Shown: positions 9,161 through 17,044 of the stretch, piece after piece
How positions within the stretch are numbered: position 1 is the first letter of the stretch
Layout: each line of letters starts with the position of its first letter
Assembly (NCBI GenBank): GCA_016786925.1
Contig: JAEUTU010000076.1
Coordinates: forward strand, 1-43,686
DNA from: Bacteroidia bacterium
GTDB lineage: Bacteria; Bacteroidota; Bacteroidia; 2-12-FULL-35-15
Direction: 5' to 3'
DNA length: 43,686 nucleotides
Program-made: the position numbers and the translations under genes
Notes under the pieces: model-generated
Told to the model about the DNA's origin: nothing
Seen by the model: only the letters and a program-made list of their open reading frames with translations
Databases searched by the model: none

Positions 9161-10234
9161 TTACTTCAATTTCAGTTCGGTTAGTACCCTATCAAAACTA
9201 TCAGACTGAATTCCCTTTGCTTGAAATTCCTTAAAGTCCCCTATGATTGCATTATTCCATGAAAGTTGATCACTCAGGTTTTCTCCCATGTGCGCCTTGT
9301 ATATTTTTATAGCTTCATCGTATTTACCAGAAAGTAGTAAAGCGTGCGCATAGTTACCAAGCACCCATAAGTAATTCGGATCGACCTTTAAGGCTTTATC
9401 ACCGATCGCTATAGCTCCAGCATAATCCTTTTCCAAGATTTTCTTCCACATTTCACTATTGCACTTGCTTAGAAAACGTCCCTTCGTCATTCTATCAGGA
9501 GTTCCATCTTCGTAATAACCTTCCGTAATGAATTGCCCATTCTCCCAATACATATCCTCCCATACTTGGCCATTGTAATAGTACGTTTTCTTATTAAGAT
9601 ACTTTTCGTTCTCATCATATTTATAGTAAGCTTCTGTTTTCCCATTGGGGAAATACCAATAATGCTCTCCTGACTTCTTGCCATTAGTATACTCTTGTGT
9701 GCTTCTAACTTTCATTGATGGATAGTAATAAACTGTTACCTTTCCATTCATTGATGGCTCACCATTGGAATAAGTTACTTCACTTTTTACCCATTCGCAC
9801 CCTTTAAGCTCAGCAGGATTCTTGATATTGTAATTAGTGTACTTATCAAGCATAATCCATTTACCATCTTTCTTGTCACTTTTAAAGTTTCCGCTTTTTA
9901 ATACAAGATTGTTTTCTCCGTAGTATGTTGCCGGCCCATCGAGTAAACCGTTTAAATAGGTTTCTGATTGCGCGATTTCACGTTTGCCTGCGTATGTGGA
10001 GTACTTTTTATACACCCCGTTGAGTTGTCCATTCTTGAACGCAGCTTCCTCAATGACAACACCATTTTCGTTGTACCCCTTGAACCAGCCATTCTTCTCA
10101 CCGGCTGCATTCACCTGGTATTCGGACATAATTTTAGTTTTCTTAAAATCGTAATATTCCTTTTTTACGGTTTGTCCGAATGCTGAACATGCCAGGATTA
10201 CGAACACAAACATTAGATAGATTTTTGTTTTCAT
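9161..10234 (-). CDS. Secreted MORN-repeat protein with C-terminal TPR-like region
   Basis: The 357-residue product has a signal peptide (KIYLMFVFVILACSAFG) and then about nine MORN_2-type repeats, with the pattern (Y/F)xNGxxxGxxxxYYxNG, such as GEKNGWFKGYNENGVV and YTNGKKSGEHYWYFPNGK. It resembles the YwqK family. Residues 265-330 form helical repeats of TPR character (AIAIGDKALKVDPNYLWVLGNYAHALLLSGKYDEAIKIY). It starts one base after the stop of the upstream HTH-like gene, so the two are surely co-transcribed. The molecular role is unknown. As the first gene of the island it is likely cargo. Confidence 0.75.
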   Translation of the reverse strand: MKTKIYLMFVFVILACSAFGQTVKKEYYDFKKTKIMSEYQVNAAGEKNGWFKGYNENGVVIEEAAFKNGQLNGVYKKYSTYAGKREIAQSETYLNGLLDGPATYYGENNLVLKSGNFKSDKKDGKWIMLDKYTNYNIKNPAELKGCEWVKSEVTYSNGEPSMNGKVTVYYYPSMKVRSTQEYTNGKKSGEHYWYFPNGKTEAYYKYDENEKYLNKKTYYYNGQVWEDMYWENGQFITEGYYEDGTPDRMTKGRFLSKCNSEMWKKILEKDYAGAIAIGDKALKVDPNYLWVLGNYAHALLLSGKYDEAIKIYKAHMGENLSDQLSWNNAIIGDFKEFQAKGIQSDSFDRVLTELKLK

Positions 10235-10235
10235 T

Positions 10236-10835
10236 TTATTTATTATTTGAATTAGTATGATGTAGGCTTGCCACGCTCTTGCTTTTACTGAGTAATTTTA
10301 TTGAAGTTGTTCCCGTCACTGTGCCGATTAAAACCCCGTCAAGCGCAAGGCGACCACGCTGAATTGACTCTACCAGCAAAGGAAGATGTTGTTGAATTTT
10401 TTCGATGCAAACAATATCTGCCCTGAGCAGCACTGTTTTTTCCTGTTCAATCACTTCATATAGATTCCGCCCCTTGTATTCAATAATAACGGAAGAGTTC
10501 TTACCAAATGAAACAGAATAAATCGCTCCAAGCCCAGCGTTTTTGGATAAAACAGATTCGATCTTTGGTGATTTCTCTATCTTGTTACCGGTAATCTGAT
10601 TCATTAGATTTTCCCATGAATCATGCCCCAGATAGTTGCTTAATGTATCGAGCGTCCATAAACGGGGCTTATCAATTCCCTTGGCCAATCCGAATAGGCG
10701 CCTTAATGTTGAGCCACTAATCTTGCAGCGGCACTCCCTGGAAATTGCATCAGCAAGAGCATCGCAGTCTTTGGGATACCGAATGGGAGATCCAAATTTC
10801 TGTTCTATCTTTTTTCGTATTAACGGACTTAACAT
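10236..10835 (-). CDS. HTH-like N-terminal domain protein
   Basis: The first 80 or so residues contain the pattern SGSTLRRLFGLAKGIDKPRLWTLDTLSNYLGHDSWENLM. It recurs in many Bacteroidota proteins and looks like a DNA-binding helix-turn-helix followed by a short helical cap. The remaining 110 residues are a beta-rich domain with no motif I recognise (YKGRNLYEVIEQEKTVLLRADIVCIEKIQQH). At 199 residues it is complete. It immediately precedes the secreted MORN protein and may regulate it. The DNA-binding role is inferred only from the helix pattern. Confidence 0.6.
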   Translation of the reverse strand: MLSPLIRKKIEQKFGSPIRYPKDCDALADAISRECRCKISGSTLRRLFGLAKGIDKPRLWTLDTLSNYLGHDSWENLMNQITGNKIEKSPKIESVLSKNAGLGAIYSVSFGKNSSVIIEYKGRNLYEVIEQEKTVLLRADIVCIEKIQQHLPLLVESIQRGRLALDGVLIGTVTGTTSIKLLSKSKSVASLHHTNSNNK

Positions 10836-10924
10836 TACTACATCCGAAAATACAAGATGCCATTTTAAGGAAACGGAATTGAGTGAAATGATTGATGTGA
10901 GTGATGTGATGGAAATGACAGATG

Positions 10925-11473
10925 CTAATTCAGGTTTATTTCCTCAAAGGATTTCACTCTTTTTCTCTCGAATATGTCCAGCTTCAACCACAAATGGATT
11001 GTTTTAAAGACTCCCTGTAGTGCAAAACTGCCGGTACGCTGGTTCACGTTATACAAAGAGCCCGGTTGCCTCAGGAGGGCAGCACGGGCCCTGAGATGGA
11101 CATGAAAGGCTTCAAGAATACGGTCTGTTTCCTCTTTATTCTTATATGTTATTATGAGTTCTTGTGGTGAACGGAAGTCAGCAACTATCCCGCTGTCAAA
11201 CTCAACGATGAACTCATAGACATGCAGGTGCTCGTTCAATATCCTTTTTAAGGCAAGATCAGCGGGCAACCAATCCCTAAGCAAGTGTAAACCCGAACTG
11301 GTTTTGTTGTTGTAGATTGTTTTGTGGCGCTTATCAATGTCGTCCACACCCATTAGATAGGTGAACCGTACGAACTCAACCGGCTTGGCGAGCAGCAATA
11401 CGTCCCTAAGGTTTCCATTGTCGGTATAGAACTCCTTCAGGTTGGATTCTGTATTAAGGTAGAATAAAGGCAT
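10925..11473 (-). CDS. Hypothetical protein
   Basis: The 182-residue product has no signal peptide or membrane segment and no motif I recognise. It is of mixed helical and beta composition, with a basic C-terminal third (HVHLRARAALLRQPGS, FERKRVKSF). It starts at a clear ATG and lies 89 bases upstream of the HTH-like gene in the same direction. The sequence from 10836 to 10924 has neither a terminator nor a strong promoter, so all three leftward genes could share one transcript. Confidence 0.55.
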   Translation of the reverse strand: MPLFYLNTESNLKEFYTDNGNLRDVLLLAKPVEFVRFTYLMGVDDIDKRHKTIYNNKTSSGLHLLRDWLPADLALKRILNEHLHVYEFIVEFDSGIVADFRSPQELIITYKNKEETDRILEAFHVHLRARAALLRQPGSLYNVNQRTGSFALQGVFKTIHLWLKLDIFERKRVKSFEEINLN

Positions 11474-11906
11474 ACCAGCGAATTTGGTCGCTATGGTTTT
11501 AAGGAAACAACCTTAGATAATTTAAACTAAGGTTCCATCAAGCGGAAATAAGATTTCTACTCCTAATAAACCAAGTCGTTAATCTGCTATAATTGGTTAA
11601 GGTGTTTTAATGCAGATAAGCTTGCGCTAATTCCCTTAGCATAATATGCAAGTGATTTGGGTATGAGAGTAAAGGCGAGCGAAGCGAGACCATGGCATCT
11701 ACCGTTGTGAGTCGGCTTGCCGGCTCACAGTGTGGGTAACCACACAACGGATGGTGTAAGCATGCAACGAGTAAAACGAGTGATGCGCCACTGTTAATAG
11801 TAAGGGCTTTAACAAAAGCTTGGTTTGTAGGAGTTTGTTAAAAATAACAGTATTTGTAAAACACCATTAAACAATTTAATAGTCCGCAATAGTTACTGAA
11901 TCCGAT
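11474..11906. other. 433-bp non-coding region with structured segment
   Basis: No credible gene lies here. The segment 11640-11800 is richer in G and C than its surroundings and rich in inverted and direct repeats: the mini-hairpin sequence GCGAAGC at 11679-11685, the three-way junction at 11702-11750, and the direct repeat ACGAGT(AAA)ACGAGT near 11767-11780. It precedes the winged-helix/excisionase/integrase genes, so it could hold their control region, a replication or transfer origin, or a small RNA. Confidence 0.5.
11702..11750. ncRNA. Candidate structured element (three-way junction)
   Basis: CCGTT (11702-11706) pairs with AACGG (11746-11750). Inside are two hairpins placed end to end: GTGAGTCGGC/GCCGGCTCAC (11707-11728, ten pairs including one G-T) and GTGTGG/CCACAC with a GTAA tetraloop (11730-11745). 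Only one base, A11729, is unpaired at the junction. Nearly every base is explained by the fold, and the tetraloop is of the stable GNRA kind, so structure in RNA or single-stranded DNA seems selected. Whether it is transcribed is not known. Confidence 0.5.
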
Positions 11907-12296
11907 ATGGACAAATACTGGTTAAAGAAATGGTACGCCCCATCGAATTTGCTAATAGCTATAGGTGAATTGGGAAATAACATTTACGAACGTGAATTAC
12001 TTAGAGTGATTTTTATGAAGTATGAAGAGTTGTATGCGAAGAACAATAAGTTTCATAAAATAACAGTGAGAGTACACTATACTGAGTTTTCGGTCTGTAT
12101 GAAAAGGCAGAAGTTCGCTGAGACAATAAAGGCATTACGTGAAAAAGGAATAATAAAATATACTGCAAGTAAAGGGAGAAAGGGTGGACACCACATTGAT
12201 ATTATCACTGAGAAAATCGTAGAAAAAATAAAAGCAAAGAAATACAACATCACCGATATTACTGAAGTAGATTCTTTTGAATGGAAATTTTCTTAA
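11907..12296 (+). CDS. Winged-helix-like DNA-binding protein
   Basis: The 129-residue basic protein has a helical N-terminal half and the pattern FAETIKALREKGIIKYTASKGRKGGHHIDI, which reads as a recognition helix followed by a beta wing, as in small replication-initiator or MarR-like wings. It is the first gene of a rightward set with the excisionase-like HTH protein (22-bp gap) and the integrase. It may be a regulator or an accessory recombination or replication factor. No family name is certain. Confidence 0.55.
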   Translation: MDKYWLKKWYAPSNLLIAIGELGNNIYERELLRVIFMKYEELYAKNNKFHKITVRVHYTEFSVCMKRQKFAETIKALREKGIIKYTASKGRKGGHHIDIITEKIVEKIKAKKYNITDITEVDSFEWKFS

Positions 12297-12318
12297 AAAA
12301 TAAATAATTACACTCGCT

Positions 12319-12606
12319 ATGAATCAAAGTCACGAGTTGATGATAGTGCAACAACGTCTTGCCATGATTGAAATGCAAATGAAGGAGGCCATCTCTCTTT
12401 TAAATGCAATGATGAATGAGCGCAACGCTATTGGTGAGTGGGTCGATGAGGAAACAGCAATGAGAGTAACAGGGTTGAGTAAATCAAGCTTGTACGAATT
12501 GCGAAAGGCGAATAGAATATCCTACTCAACCATTAGTGGCCGCCCCAAGCACTATCGGCTCAAGGACTTTGAGAACATTTTAAACGAAAATGAAAGGCTA
12601 CGATGA
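12319..12606 (+). CDS. Excisionase-like helix-turn-helix protein
   Basis: The 95-residue product has a C-terminal MerR/AlpA-like HTH (EWVDEETAMRVTGLSKSSLYELRKANRISYSTISGRPKHYRLKDFENIL), the HTH_17 form typical of excisionases and recombination directionality factors in Bacteroidota elements. The first 35 residues form a helix rich in methionine and glutamine (coiled coil). Its TGA stop overlaps the ATG of the integrase gene, so the two are translationally coupled. It probably bends DNA at the attachment site to control excision. Confidence 0.75.
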   Translation: MNQSHELMIVQQRLAMIEMQMKEAISLLNAMMNERNAIGEWVDEETAMRVTGLSKSSLYELRKANRISYSTISGRPKHYRLKDFENILNENERLR

Positions 12607-13895
12607 AAATTAAATTTGGTGAACGACAACCGTACTCGGTCAAATTCTTTCTATACGAATATCCGAAAATCAAAAAAGAGGAATACCCTGTTTATTGCAG
12701 AATTGTAATGAACAGAGCGAAAACGGAATTTTCTCTGCACCTAACAGTAAAGCCTGAGGACTGGGATATTGAGGCAGGCAGGTTTTTACCAAACTCTCGG
12801 CAGCTCTCTCACCTGAATTACAAACTATCGGAAGTAGAAGGAAAAATTGAAAAGGAATACGAAGAACTAAAATATTCAGGTTTGATCATAACCGCAAAGA
12901 TGATTCGGAACAAGATGATTGGTAAAGGACCAACACTTTCTGCAACAACATTATTAAAATTCATTGACCAGTTCATCGCTGAGATTTCAGTTAAATCACA
13001 GGATTACTCACCGCCAACTGTTCAGCATTTCAGAGCCACCCGTGACCACCTGACAAGCTTTTTTAAGTCAATGGGCATAACAGATGTTCCACTCAAATCG
13101 GTCAACAGAAATCTTCTCGATAGATTTGAAACATACCTACTCAGTACCGAAAATACACAGCTTGGTAGGGCAATGAAAAGAAATACTGCTAACCGTTATC
13201 TCATCAAGCTCAAGGTTGTCATGAATAATGCCTTGCGTAAGGAGCTCATAGAAAAGAGCCCATTCGTTGGATTTAGAATTAAGCACGTAAGAACAAAAAA
13301 GGTTCACTTGACAAGTGACGAGATTAAGCTTATGATGAATCACCACTTGGGAGAAAATCCTGCATTGCTCAGGGTACGGGATATTTTTATGTTTTCTGTT
13401 TATACCGGCCTGCGATTTTCTGATGCGCAAAAATTGAAATCAAAGGCAGTAGCTTTACATGATGATGGCAACTATTGGATTACTATTGACATGGATAAAA
13501 CAGACGACCCCTTACATATTCCTTTGCTTGTGGAAGCGGAGAAGATATATTTGAAATACCTTAACAAATATGAGGTGAAGGGTTACGTTTTACCTCGTAT
13601 TAGTAATCAGAAAGTAAATCTCAATCTAAAACTCATAGGTGAAATTGTGGGGTTGCAAAAAAAACTTACCCATCACGTGGCTCGTCATACGTTTGCAACT
13701 ACTATAATGCTTGAGCAGGGAATTGACATCAAGGCCGTGAGCACTCTTTTGGGGCATACCAATATGAAGACTACTGAGATATACGCCCAGGTGACGAGAA
13801 AGCAACTTTCTGATGTGGCTGCAAGGCTGAATAAGAAGAGCGCTGTTTCTACCCTTGCTCACCAACTAATGAAAGATCCGGTGAGCCAATCTTAA
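12603..13895 (+). CDS. Tyrosine recombinase / integrase of the island
   Basis: The 430-residue protein has an N-terminal arm-binding domain (about 1-100), a core-binding SAM-like domain (about 115-225) and a catalytic domain. The catalytic residues are R271 (YTGLRFSDAQ), H358 and R361 (THHVARHTFA), H385 (LLGHTNMKTTEIY) and the nucleophile Y394. Length and order match integrases of Bacteroides-type integrative elements. It is the best candidate for integration at tRNA-Cys, although it lies 3.6 kb from the left junction. Nothing looks truncated. Confidence 0.92.
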   Translation: MKIKFGERQPYSVKFFLYEYPKIKKEEYPVYCRIVMNRAKTEFSLHLTVKPEDWDIEAGRFLPNSRQLSHLNYKLSEVEGKIEKEYEELKYSGLIITAKMIRNKMIGKGPTLSATTLLKFIDQFIAEISVKSQDYSPPTVQHFRATRDHLTSFFKSMGITDVPLKSVNRNLLDRFETYLLSTENTQLGRAMKRNTANRYLIKLKVVMNNALRKELIEKSPFVGFRIKHVRTKKVHLTSDEIKLMMNHHLGENPALLRVRDIFMFSVYTGLRFSDAQKLKSKAVALHDDGNYWITIDMDKTDDPLHIPLLVEAEKIYLKYLNKYEVKGYVLPRISNQKVNLNLKLIGEIVGLQKKLTHHVARHTFATTIMLEQGIDIKAVSTLLGHTNMKTTEIYAQVTRKQLSDVAARLNKKSAVSTLAHQLMKDPVSQS

Positions 13896-14083
13896 AACAT
13901 CCTTGGTTTAATTTAACTAATGTTCTACGGAAATATTTTTTCGTTTGCAGGAAAATTTCGCAAATCACCTCATATTTTCGTCTATACTCGCTTATTCCAA
14001 ACATCAAACGGATAAAAATTGGCGAAACTAAAACTAAGCAAGATGTAAGAAATAAAAGCAGAACGCAATCAAATAATCAAATC

Positions 14084-14111
14084 AGGGTGATCGGAACACC
14101 GTCACCCTTTT
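14084..14111 (+). terminator. Strong hairpin before the 14125 gene (terminator or attenuator)
   Basis: AGGGTGA-t-CGG pairs with CCG-TCACCCT around AACA, giving ten pairs with one bulge, followed by TTTT. It lies 14 bases before the next ATG. It may end the integrase transcript, or control the downstream gene by attenuation. Confidence 0.6.
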
Positions 14112-14124
14112 AAATCAAAATACC

Positions 14125-14694
14125 ATGACAAATGAAGGACTTGCCGGAACCCTTGTGATGGGTTACGGGATGAAAGAAATTATTCTGCTCGTAAAAGGGG
14201 ACACCGACTTCGTTTCCCTTCACTTTTATCGCTTTACAAAGCCTGATTGGGGAATGGAAAATGTTAATGCGGACGCAGTAAAACAAAATTTTGACGCGGT
14301 AATTCTTCAATGTACACTATCCTTCGGCAAAATTGCACCTGAGCTGCAACAGTTCAAGTACAAGAATTATGCTAAAGAAAAATCTATTAGGTTGCTCGAA
14401 CGTCACCATTCGGATTATGTACTATTTTTGAAGGAACAATTTTCTAATTATTTCAACTGGCTGGGGAGACCGTACTTGATGGATGAAGCAGTCGAATATT
14501 TTCTAACAATTATTATTAGCCTTTCGCTCACCAAGAAATTTGACCAATGTTACCGCGCCCTGTTAAAAAAGATTGAAAGCTATAGTTCCCAAAGGGATTT
14601 ACCAGAATTTCTTCAACTTGAAGTAGAGAAAATTAAATTGGGGGAATTGAAGCCCGCGTTCGAGCGAAAAGTAATTTATAGCCGTTTCATTTAG
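14125..14694 (+). CDS. Hypothetical protein
   Basis: The 189-residue soluble protein is rich in helices, tyrosine and lysine, with no motif I recognise. The segment QFKYKNYAKEKSIRLLERHHSDYVLFLKEQFSNYFNWLGRPYLMDEAVEYFL suggests a helical bundle. A strong hairpin (14084-14111) lies just upstream, and the sequence TATACTCG, shared with other island upstream regions, lies at 13983-13990. It is convergent with the leftward group ending at 14800. The function is unknown. Confidence 0.55.
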   Translation: MTNEGLAGTLVMGYGMKEIILLVKGDTDFVSLHFYRFTKPDWGMENVNADAVKQNFDAVILQCTLSFGKIAPELQQFKYKNYAKEKSIRLLERHHSDYVLFLKEQFSNYFNWLGRPYLMDEAVEYFLTIIISLSLTKKFDQCYRALLKKIESYSSQRDLPEFLQLEVEKIKLGELKPAFERKVIYSRFI

Positions 14695-14799
14695 CATGCG
14701 AGACGGTAAGTTTCGCTACGAGTGTCGCCTGCACAGCATATACTCAAAGATTTGGTGAACCAACCCTTGAATCCTTGCTACGTCTGCGATGCCTGGGTA

Positions 14800-15243
14800 T
14801 TAAATGTATTTCAAAAGCCCCAACGCGTTCAGTAATTTCCACAGAAACGATTTACAGTTGTTGTTACAGGCTTTAAATTTCGGCTGTACTTTATATGATT
14901 TTTTACCAATTACTGTAATTCCTTGATGTTTGTAGTTTAAATAGTTTCGATAACAGTTCATTGCGGAAATGATTGCCTTAAATGTGTTATTGCAAATCCC
15001 AAGCTTTTTTGCGCCATCACCCTCAATTATATCGATTAAGATTTCTATCTCTGCAGAAGTGTATGATAAAAACTCCCTTTCGGAGTTACAGCATCTGTGA
15101 ATTACCATATTAAGTAGTGAAACGTAGTTCTTTGCACTTCGCTCAGTTAGATGGTGACCAATAGTACCGTTTATCAATAGTTTTTTGAAATCTTTCAAAG
15201 ATATTTTTGCTTGAGCTGTTTGATTTGAGTTTAAATTTTTCAT
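14800..15243 (-). CDS. Hypothetical protein with core-binding-like fold
   Basis: In the 147-residue product, residues 20-110 form helices ending in ISAMNCYRNYLNYK, which resembles the end of the SAM-like core-binding domain of tyrosine recombinases, but no catalytic domain follows. The C-terminus has three cysteines (CNNNCKSFLWKLL is part of it). It is downstream of the methyltransferase gene and shares with it the leader TTAAAAAC..GAAAGTC just before the ATG. It may be a DNA-binding accessory factor. The resemblance is weak. Confidence 0.5.
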   Translation of the reverse strand: MKNLNSNQTAQAKISLKDFKKLLINGTIGHHLTERSAKNYVSLLNMVIHRCCNSEREFLSYTSAEIEILIDIIEGDGAKKLGICNNTFKAIISAMNCYRNYLNYKHQGITVIGKKSYKVQPKFKACNNNCKSFLWKLLNALGLLKYI

Positions 15244-15270
15244 GACTTTCTGTTTTTAAGTTTTTAATAA

Positions 15271-15294
15271 GCCGGGAGCTATATTGCCCCCGGC
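15271..15294 (-). terminator. Intergenic hairpin between methyltransferase and 14800 gene
   Basis: On the minus strand GCCGGGGGC pairs with GCTCCCGGC (nine pairs with one G-T) around AATATA, followed by TTATTAAAAA. The T run is poor, so it may be a partial terminator or an RNA processing or stability element within the operon. Confidence 0.5.
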
Positions 15295-15302
15295 ATGTTG
15301 TT

Positions 15303-16244
15303 TTAAAGTTTATCTCCTATTTGTTTTAATATTTGTGCAACGATTGCCTTCATAAATTCAGGCGGAATTGTATTACCACATAGCTTGTGCGCATCTTTAT
15401 CCTTAATATCCGATGGTATCTCATACCAATCGGGGAATGTTGAGAATTTCAAATCTTGCTTAACGCTCAAGGTGGTTTCTTGCCCGTCTTCGTAAGTGAT
15501 GACCTCACCCGATGCCGTTCTTGTTGTCATGTACTGCTCGTTTGACTTGATAGTTTTCTTAGCTTGGCCAACCTTTACACCAATTATCTCAGGTGTAACA
15601 TCAACTATTCTTAAATCCGATACATTCTCGTACTGCGGAGCAGGCGGCTTAGGTACAACACCAAACTCTTTCAGGTATCCAATAAAAATGTAGCGGTAAC
15701 GTTTTTGAGGCGTGTTATAGTTCAATGCTAACAGCTTGAAACATCTCACCTCATAATGAGGCCCAAGTTTCTCCATGATGCGCAACTTAATCTCATTGAA
15801 TATTGCAATATTGCGATCATCGCCCATGCCTGGCACATTTTCTATAATAAAACAGCGTGGCAACACACCGGATATTAGTTCAATGCTGTGCAGAAACAAA
15901 AGATTGCGTGGATCAAGCGGATCAATCTTCCCTTTAGCTACTGAAAACCCTTGACAGGGTGGAGAAAGAAGCATGATCCCCAGCTCCTTCGGCATCATTA
16001 GAATTTTTCGCAGAATATCATCTGCCTTAAGAGACAATATATCAGCCAACCAGAAAGGAATGTAACGTTCATCTTTGAAGTTGTGCTCAAACACTTTTTG
16101 AGACACAGGCCAATTATCAATCGCTAATAGCTCCTTGATGTAGTTGTAAAGCAGGCCAAGTGTACCTCCTCCGGCACCACTGAATAAAGTGATTGCTGTA
16201 ATCAATGTTTTAAGTGTTGGGTGTATGTCTTTGTTATTTTCCAT
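15303..16244 (-). CDS. C5 cytosine DNA methyltransferase
   Basis: The 313-residue enzyme transfers a methyl group from S-adenosylmethionine to cytosine C5. Visible motifs are I (FSGAGGGTLG, residues 21-30), IV with the catalytic cysteine (SPPCQGFS, C97), VI (FIIENVPG, 133-139), VIII (QKRYRYIFIG, 181-190) and X (GNTIPPEF, about 290). It is short for the family, so the target-recognition region (about 200-285) is compact. No partner endonuclease is adjacent. Its ATG lies inside the end of the upstream ParB-like gene, so the two are coupled. The methylation could protect the element or mark its own sites. Confidence 0.88.
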   Translation of the reverse strand: MENNKDIHPTLKTLITAITLFSGAGGGTLGLLYNYIKELLAIDNWPVSQKVFEHNFKDERYIPFWLADILSLKADDILRKILMMPKELGIMLLSPPCQGFSVAKGKIDPLDPRNLLFLHSIELISGVLPRCFIIENVPGMGDDRNIAIFNEIKLRIMEKLGPHYEVRCFKLLALNYNTPQKRYRYIFIGYLKEFGVVPKPPAPQYENVSDLRIVDVTPEIIGVKVGQAKKTIKSNEQYMTTRTASGEVITYEDGQETTLSVKQDLKFSTFPDWYEIPSDIKDKDAHKLCGNTIPPEFMKAIVAQILKQIGDKL

Positions 16245-16926
16245 GACTTTCGTTTTTAAAGATTAAGTTTCCGTTACCATCATCATCGATTCTTTTAGGT
16301 GTGCAACCGCAATATTTACATTCTTTGATTTCGGTAAGATCGATCTCTTCCACCTCAAGCTCATGCTTAGGTTTTTCCGCTTTACACGCTTCGTATGCCT
16401 CATGCAAACTATTGATAGAACCATTATCCACCAACGTCAAGAAGCCGATGTTTTTGTCACCTACGGTTTCAATCTTGTGAACCGTACTTTCTGTTGTTCC
16501 AATTGCGTTTGCAATCCTTTGTCGGGTGCTCATTTTCTCTTCTTCCGAAAGGTCATTTTGAAGGTCAGTTCTTGTCCCAGACTTTTTAAGCCAAAAACTC
16601 TTTAGAATCTTTATCTCACGAAAAATCTCAAGAGTTGACTTTTGGCGTTGAGAGTTTGTATTCACAATAAATGAAGGTTCAGATTCCTTCGGAATATTAA
16701 CCACTTCAACTTCAACTTCTGTAAAGCCAAGTTTCTTAAGTGCAAGTACCCTTCGCCAACCGGATAGAACTTCCATTTCTTGATTTACAATCGGATTGTA
16801 CCTCAATCCGATTTCACTGATACTTTCTGCTAAACCATCTACATTACTTACCTGGTAAGTTTCGATGTTCGTAGGGTGCGCGTGCAGAAGATTTAACCCC
16901 ACTATTTTTATTATTTTATTCTTCAT
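16234..16926 (-). CDS. ParB/Srx-domain protein with C-terminal cysteine cluster
   Basis: The 230-residue product begins with a ParB N-terminal-like domain: HPTN, then GLAESISEIGLRYNPIV, then the box LSGWRRVLALKKLGFTEVEVEVV. A helical region with an HTH-like segment follows (STRQRIANAIGTTESTVHKIETV). The C-terminus has CKYCGC, a possible zinc site, close to the overlap with the methyltransferase start. I chose the ATG at 16926, since a GTG at 16959 adds residues before the ParB fold. Such ParB/methyltransferase pairs are frequent in phages and mobile elements. Whether this one binds CTP or DNA sites is unknown. Confidence 0.75.
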   Translation of the reverse strand: MKNKIIKIVGLNLLHAHPTNIETYQVSNVDGLAESISEIGLRYNPIVNQEMEVLSGWRRVLALKKLGFTEVEVEVVNIPKESEPSFIVNTNSQRQKSTLEIFREIKILKSFWLKKSGTRTDLQNDLSEEEKMSTRQRIANAIGTTESTVHKIETVGDKNIGFLTLVDNGSINSLHEAYEACKAEKPKHELEVEEIDLTEIKECKYCGCTPKRIDDDGNGNLIFKNESHGK

Positions 16927-16992
16927 ATAGGGTTTTATGAAGAAATCAGTGGTACTCACTTCTACACTTTAAAAGTGAGGAGTAAAATGAAA

Positions 16993-17017
16993 AAAGCCCC
17001 TGTAAATACAAGGGCTT
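16993..17017 (-). terminator. Terminator after the 17045 gene
   Basis: AAAGCCC and TGTA pair with TACA and GGGCTTT in an imperfect hairpin flanked by A and T runs, between the leftward gene ending at 17045 and the ParB-like gene. A second inverted repeat, CACTTTAAAAGTG (16964-16976), lies beside the ParB gene start and may be an operator. Confidence 0.75.
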
Positions 17018-17044
17018 TAAAGAATTCAAACAAAAAAGTGAGGA

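Noticed and set aside
12603..13895. Transposase or insertion sequence
   Set aside because: The residues and domains are those of a tyrosine recombinase, and no terminal inverted repeats or target duplication are seen beside it.
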